Assembly: GCF_003820355.1 (NCBI RefSeq)
Contig: NZ_RPOK01000001.1
Location: 26,847 to 90,846 of the forward strand
Origin: Paralteromonas sediminis
Lineage (GTDB): Bacteria; Pseudomonadota; Gammaproteobacteria; Enterobacterales; Alteromonadaceae
Length of the DNA stretch: 64,000 nt
Reading direction: 5' to 3'
The notes below the pieces were generated by a model. That model worked only from the letters and a program-made list of their open reading frames with translations, did not search any database and was not told where the DNA came from. Numbering within the stretch: position 1 is the stretch's first letter; every line of letters begins with the position of its first letter. Shown here one piece after another: positions 1 through 10,076 of this stretch. Position numbers and translations under genes: made by a program.

Positions 1-1
1 G

Positions 2-70
2 AGTGCTTGGATTGCTGAGCAAGGCCTAGATTCAAGTCCAATCGCTGCTGAACTTCAAGAGCGTTTGTAA
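2..70 (+). CDS. C-terminal end of an unidentified protein (cut by window edge)
   Basis: The first 23 codons are open in the frame beginning at base 2 and end with TAA at 68-70. The reading frame codes for a polar, helix-prone tail ending in AAELQERL. A strong terminator follows about 50 bp downstream, which supports a genuine gene end. The visible part is too short to assign a family or function. Confidence 0.55.
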   Translation, partial: SAWIAEQGLDSSPIAAELQERL

Positions 71-122
71 TAGAACTGACAACAACCAGTTCAACATGGT
101 TGCAGAGTGAACACTCTGCTAC

Positions 123-152
123 AAAAGGCGGCCCTCGCGGGCCGCTTTTTTA
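123..152 (+). terminator. Rho-independent terminator
   Basis: A perfect 7-bp GC stem (128-134 with 139-145, loop TCGC) is followed by six T residues. It sits about 55 bp after the stop codon of the partial first gene and would end that transcript. From here to the RND gene at 360 there are about 200 bp of AT-rich sequence in which I see no gene and no convincing promoter hexamers. Confidence 0.85.
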
Positions 153-359
153 CTTTTTCTGACATATCTTCTTTTTTAAAACGTCAATCGTAAGATGAAT
201 GGCAGTTATTAGGGGTGATTAATCTTCGTAAAATGCTGTTTATCTCAATGTAAAGAAAAGGTTACTTTTCATCGCAGATTACCGGCAATCCGCGGAAATA
301 AACTTTTTTGAAAGATTAATCGACCTATAGTCATCGGCATACATAAAAGCATATCGAGT

Positions 360-3300
360 ATGGCTATGGACATTACCCGTACAGCAATAAAAAACGCATC
401 TGGTGTAGGGATCGCTGTAATCATCGTTGCCATACTAGGCATTTTTAGTTTATTAAAATTACCGGTTCAATTATTTCCGGATATTGAGCGTCCCACTATA
501 TCCATTCAAACAGCTTGGCGAGCCGCCTCTCCACAAGAAATCGAATCCGAAATACTGGAACCTCAGGAAGAGGTCTTGCAAGGCATACCCGGTCTACATT
601 CTATGCAAGCATGGGCGAATCAGGGCGGAGCGTGGATAAACCTCCGTTTTGGTTTGGAAACGGATATGCAGAAAACACTGATAGAAGTGATTAGTAGAAT
701 GAACCGCATCCCACCACTGCCGAGGGATGCGTTATCGCCGAACATAATGATGGGTGGCGGTGGAGGTGATACCCCTGCGCTTACCTATTTCTTCTTACAA
801 CAGTTACCTGAAAACCCAACCGCCATCGATCAGTATGTTACTTATTTTGATGATGTAATTAGACCTAGAATTGAATCTATTCCCGGTGTAGCTAGAGCAC
901 AAGTGCAAAATGGAGCAAGTGGTCAAGAGGAGTTTCAAATTATATTTGACCCCTTTAGAGCTGCAGAGCTAGGCATAGATATTACAAATATTGCTGCTAT
1001 GTTGGGAACTGCCAATGATGTATCAGGGGGCTTTGTCGAAGTAGGGCGGCGCCGTTATACCTTGCGCTTTGAAGGGAAATACGAGCCACTAGAAATGGGT
1101 AGCATGATCCTAGAATGGCGGGAAGGTAGCCCAATTTATCTAAGGGACATCGCTGAAATAAAAATACAGCGGCCGGAGGGTGCCGATTTTAATGTACAAA
1201 ATGGTAATCCTGCATTATCCATTAGAATAGACAGAGAAAATAACGCGAATGTATTGGCCACGCTAACAGCAGTAAAGGAGCGCGTTTCAGAACTGAATAA
1301 TGGGGTGTTAGCCGATCAGCAGTTAACTATGGTTCAGTCCTTTGATGCGTCTGTGTTTATTAAAAGGGCCGTTAGCCTGGTAACAAATAATTTGTTTTTA
1401 GGCGTAGCGCTATCCATCGGAATACTGTGGTTGTTTATGCGCCAAGCTAGAGCCACAGTTATCGTAGCACTGGCGATTCCGATTTCACTATTAAGTACCT
1501 TCGTTGTTTTGCAGCTCACTGGTCGTTCACTGAATATTATCTCTCTCGCCGGGTTAGCATTTGCTGTAGGAATGGTCTTGGATGCTGCCATTGTGGTGCT
1601 AGAGAATATTGTTCGATACCAAGCAACCAATAATGACAAAAAAGAAAATGCCTATAAGGCAACCAAGGAAGTTATTGGGGCGCTAATGGCATCGACGGCA
1701 ACGACGGTAGCGATTTTCGTACCTGTAATGTTCCTAAATGACGTTGAAGGACAATTGTTCGCGGACTTGGCATTGACTATTGCTATAGCGGTAACAATAT
1801 CCTTAATTGTTGCCGTTACCGTTCTTCCCGTCGTAGCCAGTCGTTATCTCTCAAACAATTTGCCTTCAGACAATTTGCAATGGCTATGGAAACGCATAGC
1901 GGCTCGGGTAATGTTTCTTTCAGGCACGCAAAAACGAAGAATTGCCATGACGGTGTTGTTAATGGGACTACCATTGGCTGGTACTTACCTACTAATGCCA
2001 AAAATGGACTATTTACCCCCTGTGAAGCGTGACGCGGTTGATGCATGGTTTAATTTACCGGCAGGTGCAGGTAACGAGTTTGTTGAAAAAGAAGTGATGT
2101 CACTGGTTGTGGAGAGATTGCAGCCTTATATGGATGGCGAAAAGCATCCAGTGCTGAAAAATTATTACATACTCACTTGGCCCAATGGCGGCACTTTGGG
2201 CGTAAGAGCACAGGATCAGGGCAAAGTACGAGAACTTGAGCGTTTAGTAAGAGAAGAGATACTAAAAGATCTTCCAGATACCCGTACTTTTGCTATGCAG
2301 GGCAACTTGTTTGGCGGTTTTGGTAATGGGAGATCAATTGCAGTGCACCTTCAGGCAACGGATCAGGAAGGTTTAGTCAACGCTGCAAGAATAGGGCAGG
2401 ATCTGCTCGAAGAAACCTTCCCCGGAGCCAATATTAGAGCTAATCCCCCGCTAGAACAGGCGGAGCCTGAATTACAGTTTTATCCCAACGATGCCCGTAT
2501 TATGGAGGTTGGCTATAGCCGTAACCGAACAGCCAACCTCGTTCGTGCAATGGGTAATGGTTTATATGTGGGGGAGTATTTTGACGGGGTAAAACGCCTG
2601 AATATCATTCTCAAAGCACAGCCCTGGGACGACCCAGAGCAGCTCAGCTCACTGCCCATCATGCCACCCAGTGGAGAGATGGTACAGCTGGGCGAGCTGG
2701 TAGAGATACAAAGATCGGTCGGACCATCACGTATCCAAAGGGTAGATCGCAGGAGAACCTTGACACTTAACGTTAATCCACCAGAAGACATGACACTTGA
2801 AGAAGCGATAGCACTGATTCAGGAGGAGGTTGAACCTAGGCTGTTAGAGGTGATGCCAAGTGATGGTGCGATTAACTACGGTGGAAGTGCTGACAGCCTA
2901 AAAGCCGCAATCTCGACCATGAGCCAGAACTTTATTTTTGCGATGGGACTTTTGTTGTTGCTAATGGCCGGACTGTTTAAGTCGTTTAAAGACAGTGTGC
3001 TGGTTGTTCTGGCTTTGCCTCTGGCGATTGTCGGCGGTGTGGCGTCAATTCAAATCATGAATTTGTTCATCTTTCAGCCTATGGACCTACTTACCATGAT
3101 AGGGTTTATCATCTTACTCGGGCTCGTTGTAAACAATGCCATACTGCTTGTGCATCAAACGCGTATAGGCGAAAGCCGAGGACTAAACCGAACACAAGCG
3201 GTACATCAGGCGATTGAGTTAAGACTACGACCCATATTCATGAGCACACTTACCTCAATCTTTGGAATGTTACCCCTGCTACTGCTGCCTGGCGCAGGCA

Positions 3301-3491
3301 GTGTTATTTACCGAGGTCTTGCCGCTGTTATTGTTGGTGGCATGTCGGTAAGTACAATTTTTACCTTGTTGCTATTACCCACCTTGCTGCAAATGAAATG
3401 GGGGAGAACCAAAGAGGCTGATCAGGCTACACCGCGAGTTAGCGGAAGCCTGCTTACGGCAAGACAGCACCCAAACAAAGAATCATTTTAG
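360..3491 (+). CDS. RND-family efflux permease (AcrB/HAE-like), inner membrane
   Basis: This 1043-residue protein has the size and layout of a proton-driven RND exporter: TM1 near residues 12-32, a large periplasmic domain, TM2-6 around 335-490, a second periplasmic domain, and TM8-12 near 860-1015. It should pump amphiphilic compounds out with the adaptor encoded just downstream. The AcrB proton-relay pair Asp407-Asp408 reads Asp408-Ala409 here (motif VLDAAIVVLEN), and the TM10 lysine position reads Asn in GLVVNNAILLV. It is therefore not a classical AcrB and belongs to a divergent HAE subgroup. No TolC-type outer-membrane gene lies nearby. The permease precedes the adaptor, the reverse of the usual order. 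The ATG at 360 has no strong Shine-Dalgarno; the ATG at 366 is an alternative. Substrate unknown. Confidence 0.9.
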   Translation: MAMDITRTAIKNASGVGIAVIIVAILGIFSLLKLPVQLFPDIERPTISIQTAWRAASPQEIESEILEPQEEVLQGIPGLHSMQAWANQGGAWINLRFGLETDMQKTLIEVISRMNRIPPLPRDALSPNIMMGGGGGDTPALTYFFLQQLPENPTAIDQYVTYFDDVIRPRIESIPGVARAQVQNGASGQEEFQIIFDPFRAAELGIDITNIAAMLGTANDVSGGFVEVGRRRYTLRFEGKYEPLEMGSMILEWREGSPIYLRDIAEIKIQRPEGADFNVQNGNPALSIRIDRENNANVLATLTAVKERVSELNNGVLADQQLTMVQSFDASVFIKRAVSLVTNNLFLGVALSIGILWLFMRQARATVIVALAIPISLLSTFVVLQLTGRSLNIISLAGLAFAVGMVLDAAIVVLENIVRYQATNNDKKENAYKATKEVIGALMASTATTVAIFVPVMFLNDVEGQLFADLALTIAIAVTISLIVAVTVLPVVASRYLSNNLPSDNLQWLWKRIAARVMFLSGTQKRRIAMTVLLMGLPLAGTYLLMPKMDYLPPVKRDAVDAWFNLPAGAGNEFVEKEVMSLVVERLQPYMDGEKHPVLKNYYILTWPNGGTLGVRAQDQGKVRELERLVREEILKDLPDTRTFAMQGNLFGGFGNGRSIAVHLQATDQEGLVNAARIGQDLLEETFPGANIRANPPLEQAEPELQFYPNDARIMEVGYSRNRTANLVRAMGNGLYVGEYFDGVKRLNIILKAQPWDDPEQLSSLPIMPPSGEMVQLGELVEIQRSVGPSRIQRVDRRRTLTLNVNPPEDMTLEEAIALIQEEVEPRLLEVMPSDGAINYGGSADSLKAAISTMSQNFIFAMGLLLLLMAGLFKSFKDSVLVVLALPLAIVGGVASIQIMNLFIFQPMDLLTMIGFIILLGLVVNNAILLVHQTRIGESRGLNRTQAVHQAIELRLRPIFMSTLTSIFGMLPLLLLPGAGSVIYRGLAAVIVGGMSVSTIFTLLLLPTLLQMKWGRTKEADQATPRVSGSLLTARQHPNKESF

Positions 3492-3504
3492 AGGATACGC
3501 CACC

Positions 3505-4599
3505 ATGTTAACGCGAAATATTATTATTCCTTTGCTGATCACCCTTGATTTATTTGTCCCTGGACTGGCGATTGCTCAAGACAACAATGAACCTCCCGCA
3601 CAACTAGTCGAGGTTGATTCAGTTAATGCAGAAATGATAACAGCACGTATTTGGGTGCCAGGTACTGTGCTCAGTGTCACCGACAGCGAATTGTCATCAG
3701 AAGTATCTGGGCGGATAACCTGGATGGCAAATGTGGGGGAGCGTATTCAAGCAGGACAGCCTGTGGTTAAGTTGGACAGTCAACGTCTTGAGATCACACG
3801 TAATCAGGATCAGGCCAATATCGAAAAGTGGCAAGCTAGAGTAAACTTATTGTCTGCCCGTGTAGACCGTTTTGACAGTATGGCTGCGAAGCAGAATATG
3901 TCTGAAGATCAGATGGATGAGATTCGTGCTGAGCTAACCATTGCCAGACAGGAACTGGTGCAAGCCCGTGCAAATCTTGAGTTAACAGAATACCAAATCG
4001 TGCAAAGTCAGGTTACTGCCCCTTTTGATATATTGGTAGTGGAGCGACTGCAATCGCCAGGCGAATTTACTTCTGTCGGTCAAGTGCTGCTCCGAGTAGT
4101 GGACCCAACAAAAGTCGAAGCCAGTGTTCGGGCGCCGCTCAGCGTAATCCCTTTTATTAATAAGGGTATGGCAGTTCCTGTGTCCGATTCTAGGCTGCAA
4201 GTAACGCAAACGGTTCGCTCAATTGTACCTGTCGGCAACGCGCGGTCTCGTATGATGGAAATTCGGATTACACTTGATCCCAACGATTTTATCATTGGCG
4301 GCGCCGTAAGAGTCGGTTTACCAAATAGTGCGGCGCATGAGGGACATACCGTACCAAGAGACGCGTTAGTCTTGCGCAAATCTGGCACCTACATTTACCA
4401 AGTAGATGCGAACAATAAAGCGCAGCAAATTCCCGTTACTACGGGGGCTGGGTTAGGTGAACGCATTGAAGTTAAAGGTAAGTTGCTGGCCGATGGACCT
4501 GTAGTTATTCGCGGCGCAGAACGCCTTAAAGATGGCGACAAAGTAAGAATGAGTAGTGCTACTGAAACATCAGAAGAGCTTGTGGCGGCAGCACTATAA
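3505..4599 (+). CDS. RND efflux periplasmic adaptor (membrane-fusion protein, HlyD/AcrA-like)
   Basis: A 364-residue adaptor with an N-terminal signal sequence (hydrophobic core about residues 5-24, ending GLAIAQ). It continues into a biotinyl-lipoyl-like half motif near 65-90 (SGRITWMANVGERIQAGQPV), a helical hairpin about 95-155, the second lipoyl half about 160-195, a beta-barrel and a membrane-proximal domain to about 350. No lipobox cysteine is seen, so it is probably held by its signal segment or is soluble in the periplasm. It would connect the permease encoded 13 bp upstream to an outer-membrane channel encoded elsewhere. AGAGGA precedes the ATG. The adaptor following the permease is unusual for this family. 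Confidence 0.9.
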   Translation: MLTRNIIIPLLITLDLFVPGLAIAQDNNEPPAQLVEVDSVNAEMITARIWVPGTVLSVTDSELSSEVSGRITWMANVGERIQAGQPVVKLDSQRLEITRNQDQANIEKWQARVNLLSARVDRFDSMAAKQNMSEDQMDEIRAELTIARQELVQARANLELTEYQIVQSQVTAPFDILVVERLQSPGEFTSVGQVLLRVVDPTKVEASVRAPLSVIPFINKGMAVPVSDSRLQVTQTVRSIVPVGNARSRMMEIRITLDPNDFIIGGAVRVGLPNSAAHEGHTVPRDALVLRKSGTYIYQVDANNKAQQIPVTTGAGLGERIEVKGKLLADGPVVIRGAERLKDGDKVRMSSATETSEELVAAAL

Positions 4600-4743
4600 C
4601 GAACTAGTTGATGTTCATAATGTGTATCGGCGGAGCCTGGCTTACTGTTTAGTGTGCAGGATGAAAGTAAACATATTCTCTGGACAACACCTCAGGTAAG
4701 GGTCTAGATTCAAAAGGACTGAAAGCGTAACGAAAGACTTGCT

Positions 4744-7227
4744 ATGGAAATGTTCTACACAGCATTGATGACAATTAATGCTATGTGTGCAGTGCTTATT
4801 TTAATCTCAGGCATTCAACACAAGCGCCCTTACTTGTTAACACTGGCGCTACTAAACGTGATGTTATTTTTGTTTCATGCAGTGTCTGTGATCTTACTAG
4901 CAGAATCAAACGTGGTGTCTGCAATTACCTTAAGTCGTTATCACATGGCTATCGTGATATTTAGCTATCCGCTGTTATTTTACTCTGTAGCCGCTTGGAC
5001 AGGCTTTAGGCAAACCAAAACATTCACACTTGGTTTTATTGTTGTGTCAGTTGTGATGCTCATTGTTAATGCGGCGTCAGACATGCCGTTGCGCTATGGC
5101 GAGAACGTATCAACCTTTGCCTATCAAACTATGTTCGGTGACAGCGCCTATCTGTTAGTCGGAGAAAGTGGCGCTCTGTTTCCATTATTTCACCTAATAT
5201 ATGGCGTGATTTGCTTATTCTTATGTTATTGCGCCTACAGATTCTATCAACGCAAACACTCCTGGATGTCTTTGATTTTAGTTGTCACTGTACTGATGCA
5301 AATTGCTAGTGGATTCATTGGATATCAATTAGACAGCAACCGTTCGTTTTGGGTTTATATGGGCGGCGTTCCCCCGACATTTTTGTCATTGGGGGTTTTG
5401 TTTTCAATCGTATATGGGTTTAAGCAAAAATCACAGGAGTTAGATGAAGCCTTACAAGCCAGTAAATCAATGCGTGAGTTGTTCGCTGACTTGGCCAAGA
5501 TATCTAATGAACCCGGTGAATCAGAATTTTACCTCGAAACGATGCGACTGTTGGCTGATTTTAGTCGCGCTGATTTTGCCCTTCTGGGATTAGTAGACAC
5601 TGCAAATATAGACCAAATTAGAACAAGAGTTGCGCTAAAAAATGCCCTACCCATTGGCAATTTCAGTTATCAGCGGCGCGGTACACCCTGTGAAAATGTC
5701 TTGTCGATTGATGCCTGTGTGTATCAGCAGGGCGTAGCAGACATTTTTCCCACAGATCTCATGCTCAAAGAGGAAAAGATTGAGTCGTATATTGGTTACC
5801 CGGTGGTAGATGCTGATAACCAACCCATAGGTTTATTGGTGTTGTTATTTACTACACCGCTTCATCACGAAGCTATGTTGCGTACCATAGTCGATATTTT
5901 TGCTACGCGTATTAGTGCTGAGTTGAGACGAGAGAAGTTACAAGAAGAACTAAAGGCCACGGCATATACTGACTATTTGACGCGTTTGCCTAACCGAACC
6001 AAATTACTCCAGCACATTAATCGATTAAGTCAGTCGGGACAGGATTCGATGTTAATGCAATTCGATCTCGACCATTTTGGCGAGGTAAACCAGCGTTATG
6101 GTTATGATGTTGGTGATCAAATCATCCGGATTATAGGTGAACGGCTATCGAGTTATGCCTCGGATGGCGTCTTTGTTTCGCGGAACGGAGGAGACGAATT
6201 TGCAGTAGTGCTGCCAAATGTTCGAAACGGTATCAGTTCTATGTTGGAGGTTCACTGGACCGCCATACAAGCTATTATCACGCGGACGTGTTACGTGGGG
6301 CATCGACGAATTCACCTTGATTGCAGTATGGGCGCTGTTGTCTTTCCCTCTCAGCTACACTCGCACTTTGATGTCATTGGTGCTGCAGAGCATGCTTTAG
6401 CTAGGGCAAAGGAAGAAGGACGCGGTCGCAGTGCGTTGTTTAATCCTTCTTTGTTAGCACACTTTGAATATACCCGGGACATCGAGCAATCGTTGGTGGA
6501 AGCCGTTGAGAAGAACAAAGGATTATCGGTTTTCTATCAGCCTAAGGTCGACAAAGAGGGAAGCTTGCTTGGTGCGGAGGCACTTCTGCGTTGGCATAGC
6601 GAGGAGCGTGGTTTCATTTCTCCCGCTGAGTTTATCCCTATCGCTGAAGAAACCGGCGCCATACATGCACTTGGTTTATGGGTAATACAAACCGTGTTTA
6701 CCCATATTCAACAATGGCAAGAACAAGGCAAGCGCATTGTGCCAATATCAATTAATGTTACGGCATCACAGTTTGATGATGAGAGTTTTCTGTCAACATT
6801 ACTCGAGCAGCTGATACGCTTTCACATACCCAAAGGGGCAGTGGAGCTTGAACTCACCGAGTCTGGCTTGCTTAGAGACAAGAAGAGCGCAATCAAGACA
6901 CTTGCCGAACTTAGAGCAAAAGGTATTGGCGTGGCGTTAGATGATTTTGGCACCGGCTATTCGTCATTGTCTTATCTAAGCGAGTTGCCAATAAATGTGC
7001 TCAAAATTGACAAATCTTTTGTCGATCGCATCAATGATGAAAAGGGCAAGGAACTCATCAGGGCGATTATTGCAATCAGCCAAACTTTAGGACTCGACAA
7101 CGTCGCTGAGGGAACGGAAACACTTGAACAAGTCGAACTATTATCAGCAATGGGGTGTTCGGTTTTCCAAGGGTACTATTTCAGCAAACCCATTGACGAG
7201 GCAAGCTTCTCCACATGGTTAACGTAG
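4744..7227 (+). CDS. Membrane-bound GGDEF-EAL protein with GAF-like domain (cyclic-di-GMP turnover)
   Basis: This 827-residue protein begins with about seven hydrophobic helices (residues 1-230). A GAF-like region follows (about 245-400), then a GGDEF domain (about 405-560) and an EAL domain (about 575-825). The cyclase signature is intact (NGGDEFAVVL). The phosphodiesterase motifs are also intact: EALLRW, SINVTASQF, ELTES, DDFGTGYSSLSYL, EGTET and FQGYYFSKP. The RxxD inhibitory site expected just before GGDEF is not present at the usual spacing. Either activity is possible from sequence; conserved EAL residues favour a phosphodiesterase that might be allosterically driven by the GGDEF domain. 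The gene stands alone, 144 bp after the adaptor and convergent with polB. Confidence 0.9.
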   Translation: MEMFYTALMTINAMCAVLILISGIQHKRPYLLTLALLNVMLFLFHAVSVILLAESNVVSAITLSRYHMAIVIFSYPLLFYSVAAWTGFRQTKTFTLGFIVVSVVMLIVNAASDMPLRYGENVSTFAYQTMFGDSAYLLVGESGALFPLFHLIYGVICLFLCYCAYRFYQRKHSWMSLILVVTVLMQIASGFIGYQLDSNRSFWVYMGGVPPTFLSLGVLFSIVYGFKQKSQELDEALQASKSMRELFADLAKISNEPGESEFYLETMRLLADFSRADFALLGLVDTANIDQIRTRVALKNALPIGNFSYQRRGTPCENVLSIDACVYQQGVADIFPTDLMLKEEKIESYIGYPVVDADNQPIGLLVLLFTTPLHHEAMLRTIVDIFATRISAELRREKLQEELKATAYTDYLTRLPNRTKLLQHINRLSQSGQDSMLMQFDLDHFGEVNQRYGYDVGDQIIRIIGERLSSYASDGVFVSRNGGDEFAVVLPNVRNGISSMLEVHWTAIQAIITRTCYVGHRRIHLDCSMGAVVFPSQLHSHFDVIGAAEHALARAKEEGRGRSALFNPSLLAHFEYTRDIEQSLVEAVEKNKGLSVFYQPKVDKEGSLLGAEALLRWHSEERGFISPAEFIPIAEETGAIHALGLWVIQTVFTHIQQWQEQGKRIVPISINVTASQFDDESFLSTLLEQLIRFHIPKGAVELELTESGLLRDKKSAIKTLAELRAKGIGVALDDFGTGYSSLSYLSELPINVLKIDKSFVDRINDEKGKELIRAIIAISQTLGLDNVAEGTETLEQVELLSAMGCSVFQGYYFSKPIDEASFSTWLT

Positions 7228-7246
7228 AGAAACGATGCAGGAAGCG

Positions 7247-9610
7247 TTACTCAAACAACCGCAATTGCGCTGCAGTCATTGCATCAAACGACAACCCAAG
7301 ATGAGGCAGAATGCTGTCTGCGATAGGTTTAAGCTGCTTATCAATATAATGTGTGTAGTCGAGAGGAACGTTTGTGCCAACCGGTACCGGTCCATTCGTC
7401 GATATAACGTACTGAACTGAACTTTTATTGGGGTAGGGAATAGGTTTACCCGCACTTTTAGCTTCATCATTGGCGATGATGGCAGCTTTTACGTGTGGTG
7501 GTCGGGTTTTAATGTAAGCGTCAACGGGTTTTCTTAACCGTTTTTGATAAATCAACTTAGCATCTAACAGACCTTCAGATACCTGACTAACTGTATGCTT
7601 AATGTAGTCTTCGACGGGTTCTTGTTTAAATACCTTTTGGTACAGGGTTGTTTGAAACTCTTTGGCAAGTTGTGTCCAGTCTGAACGCACACTCTCAAGC
7701 CCTTTAAATATCAGCTTTTCGCCATGATAAGGCCCTGTCATACCTGCATAGCGCTTTTTACTTCCCAGTTCTGAGTGTCGGATAGTAGGCATAAAAAATC
7801 GAGCGAAGTGAGTTTCAAATTCAATTTCTAAGAAGCATTCGGTGTTGTATACAGCGTTAATATGATGCTTCCATTTCGCATTAATATGGGAGGCGACTTG
7901 CCGACCAATATTATTGACTTCAATGGCGTCATTACAGCCTTTTATCCATACAAAAGTTGAGTCAGTATCGCCATAGATTACGGTGTAGCCCATTTCTTCT
8001 ATCCAAGCTTTAGTGGTCTGCATGATTTCATGGCCACGCAGTGTGATTGAGCTGGCGAGGCGAGTATCGTAAAACGGGCAGCCGCCCGAGCCCAACACGC
8101 CGTAGAAGGAGTTCATAATGATTTTGATAGCCCTTGATCTGGCTTCGTCACCGTCTTTTTTGGCTTCATCACGTTGTTGCCACAACTGATCAATGATGTC
8201 TGGGAGAAAATGCTTATCCCTCGAGAAAAACGCGTCTTTGAAACCAGGTATGCTATCTTCCGGGCATTTTAAACCCTCCACCAAGCCGACAGGGTCAATC
8301 AAAAAGGTGCGGATAATAGAAGGGTAGAGGCTTTTAAAATCCAGTACCAAAATATGCTCATACATTCCAGGTGAGGAAGTCATAACGTACCCGCCAGGAC
8401 TTGCCAATCCGCCATCATGTGGTCTATTAGGGGATACATAGCCAGCGCGGTGAACGTGTGGGAGGTAATTATTGATAAAGGCTGCAACAGAACCTCCCGG
8501 CCGTGAGAGTGGCAAGCCAGTCAAGCAACTACGTAACACCAAAAAGTTTATTAGGTTGGTTTTTTCAATGATTCTGGCAACAAGACGGCAGTCCATCCAG
8601 TTATAGCGCGCCAGTGTGGGCTTATCATGTATAAAAAGATGTTTGATGCGACCTAGCTGATCATCATCATGTATGAGTTTTTGCTCTCCAAGTAGTTGCT
8701 CAGCAACATAATTTAGCGTGAAGCTCGAAAAATGAAACGTCATCGTTTTTAACGACTCTATGCCGTCAACAACGGCACGACCTGGCACTTCAACCCAGTA
8801 TTGCTCATTGGTCGTTTTCCTGACCGTCATCGCCTGCCCATCTCTGCCTATATTCAGTGAAATACCGCATAGACTTGCACGCTCAGTCAGGACTCTACAG
8901 TCAAATTGCTTAACATTCCAACCGGTTATTACATCAGGGTCATACTGACGGATAAAGTCTACCCACGCCTTCAGCAGGTGCAATTCACTGGCGACGTTCA
9001 GGTAGGTAAACTCGTTGCTTTTAAACGTCTCTGGCGCATCATCACGCATCCAGACCCAACCATTTTTTCCATCATCACAACCAATGGAGTAGAGTTGTCC
9101 GTTTTCATCACACTCTATATCGACAACAATGTATCGCAGCGATGGACGGTATGTACCAGGGCGAATTTTTAGCTCTGGTAAGCTGCGATATTGCACACTG
9201 CCGTAAACAAAGCGCTCCATGATATAACGGTCGGCGGGCTTTATATCTGCTTCGAAGATTTCAATACCAGCGTCGCGACATATCACCTCAAAAGACCTCA
9301 ACTGCTTCTGTGTGTTGGCTTTGAGCACTGCAACAGGTTTGTTTTTAAACGTATGTAAATGTGAATCTATGAACTGGATATCATGTGAGTCGTTAGACAG
9401 TGTCATGGCTTCTAGCAGGTTCTCACGTTCGATAAACGCGATGGCAGACTGAGGGGGAGAATCCAGACTGATAGTGCCCTGCTGACCAGTGATCCAGAGT
9501 CTAACGCGCTCTTGTCCTTTCTGATGAACAACTTGTGTATTTATGATGAATCCATCCTGCCAGTCCTTTGAAGTGGAGGTGATATGCCTGACAGAATTAG
9601 CTGTTTTCAA
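7247..9610 (-). CDS. polB: DNA polymerase II (family B)
   Basis: A 787-residue family B polymerase, close to the 783 of E. coli Pol II, used in replication restart and lesion bypass. The 3'-5' exonuclease motifs are visible: VVDIECD (Asp164, Glu166), DVITGWNVKQFD and YNWMDCRLVARI. So are polymerase motifs A (LDFKSLYPSII), B (IKIIMNSFYGVLGS) and C (YGDTDSTFV), so both activities should be intact. Its start overlaps the end of the upstream Lrp-like gene by 14 bp, implying co-transcription and translational coupling. This arrangement leaves no room for a dedicated promoter directly in front of polB. I did not find a LexA box (CTGT-N8-ACAG) near it by eye. Confidence 0.96.
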   Translation of the reverse strand: MKTANSVRHITSTSKDWQDGFIINTQVVHQKGQERVRLWITGQQGTISLDSPPQSAIAFIERENLLEAMTLSNDSHDIQFIDSHLHTFKNKPVAVLKANTQKQLRSFEVICRDAGIEIFEADIKPADRYIMERFVYGSVQYRSLPELKIRPGTYRPSLRYIVVDIECDENGQLYSIGCDDGKNGWVWMRDDAPETFKSNEFTYLNVASELHLLKAWVDFIRQYDPDVITGWNVKQFDCRVLTERASLCGISLNIGRDGQAMTVRKTTNEQYWVEVPGRAVVDGIESLKTMTFHFSSFTLNYVAEQLLGEQKLIHDDDQLGRIKHLFIHDKPTLARYNWMDCRLVARIIEKTNLINFLVLRSCLTGLPLSRPGGSVAAFINNYLPHVHRAGYVSPNRPHDGGLASPGGYVMTSSPGMYEHILVLDFKSLYPSIIRTFLIDPVGLVEGLKCPEDSIPGFKDAFFSRDKHFLPDIIDQLWQQRDEAKKDGDEARSRAIKIIMNSFYGVLGSGGCPFYDTRLASSITLRGHEIMQTTKAWIEEMGYTVIYGDTDSTFVWIKGCNDAIEVNNIGRQVASHINAKWKHHINAVYNTECFLEIEFETHFARFFMPTIRHSELGSKKRYAGMTGPYHGEKLIFKGLESVRSDWTQLAKEFQTTLYQKVFKQEPVEDYIKHTVSQVSEGLLDAKLIYQKRLRKPVDAYIKTRPPHVKAAIIANDEAKSAGKPIPYPNKSSVQYVISTNGPVPVGTNVPLDYTHYIDKQLKPIADSILPHLGLSFDAMTAAQLRLFE

Positions 9611-10070
9611 AATGCGGGAGCTGGTTACTTATCTTATGATCGTATATCAGTGAGGTTTCAACGTGAGTAACGTCGTTGCGCGAGGTGATCTGATCAAACA
9701 CGAAATCTCTGAGATGTGGTGCATCACTGACAGTAACATGTAAGAGCACATCATTTTCACCGCCAGTATGAAATAGCTGCAGGACTTCTGCTGAATTCAG
9801 TAATGCACTCTGAAAATCTTTGAACGTATTTCTGTCATGCGACGCTAGCCGAACTGCAACCATTGCCTGAATATGCCCACCCAAGGGGGTGAGATTTAGC
9901 TGTGCGTAAAAGCCTTTTATTACCCCATCCACCTTCAGCCTTCGCGTTCTTTCTAAACAAGAAGAAGGAGCAATACCCACGGCTTCGGCAATCGCTTTAT
10001 TTGACGTTTGCGGATCGCTGTAAAGAGCGGCAAGAATAGCTAAGTCAGCAGTATCGAGTTTACGCGCCAT
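9597..10070 (-). CDS. Lrp/AsnC-family transcriptional regulator
   Basis: A 157-residue protein with the Lrp/AsnC layout: an N-terminal winged helix-turn-helix (about residues 4-60, with NKAIAEAVGIAPSSCLERTRRL as the recognition region) and a C-terminal RAM/effector-binding domain (about 65-150). Family members sense amino acids and act as dimers or octamers on DNA. The ligand here cannot be told from sequence. It lies 6 bp after the mepM-like gene and overlaps polB by 14 bp, so the three genes look like one operon. Orthology to E. coli Lrp itself is unlikely given the divergent N-terminus. Confidence 0.88.
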   Translation of the reverse strand: MARKLDTADLAILAALYSDPQTSNKAIAEAVGIAPSSCLERTRRLKVDGVIKGFYAQLNLTPLGGHIQAMVAVRLASHDRNTFKDFQSALLNSAEVLQLFHTGGENDVLLHVTVSDAPHLRDFVFDQITSRNDVTHVETSLIYDHKISNQLPHFENS

Positions 10071-10076
10071 TAATGA

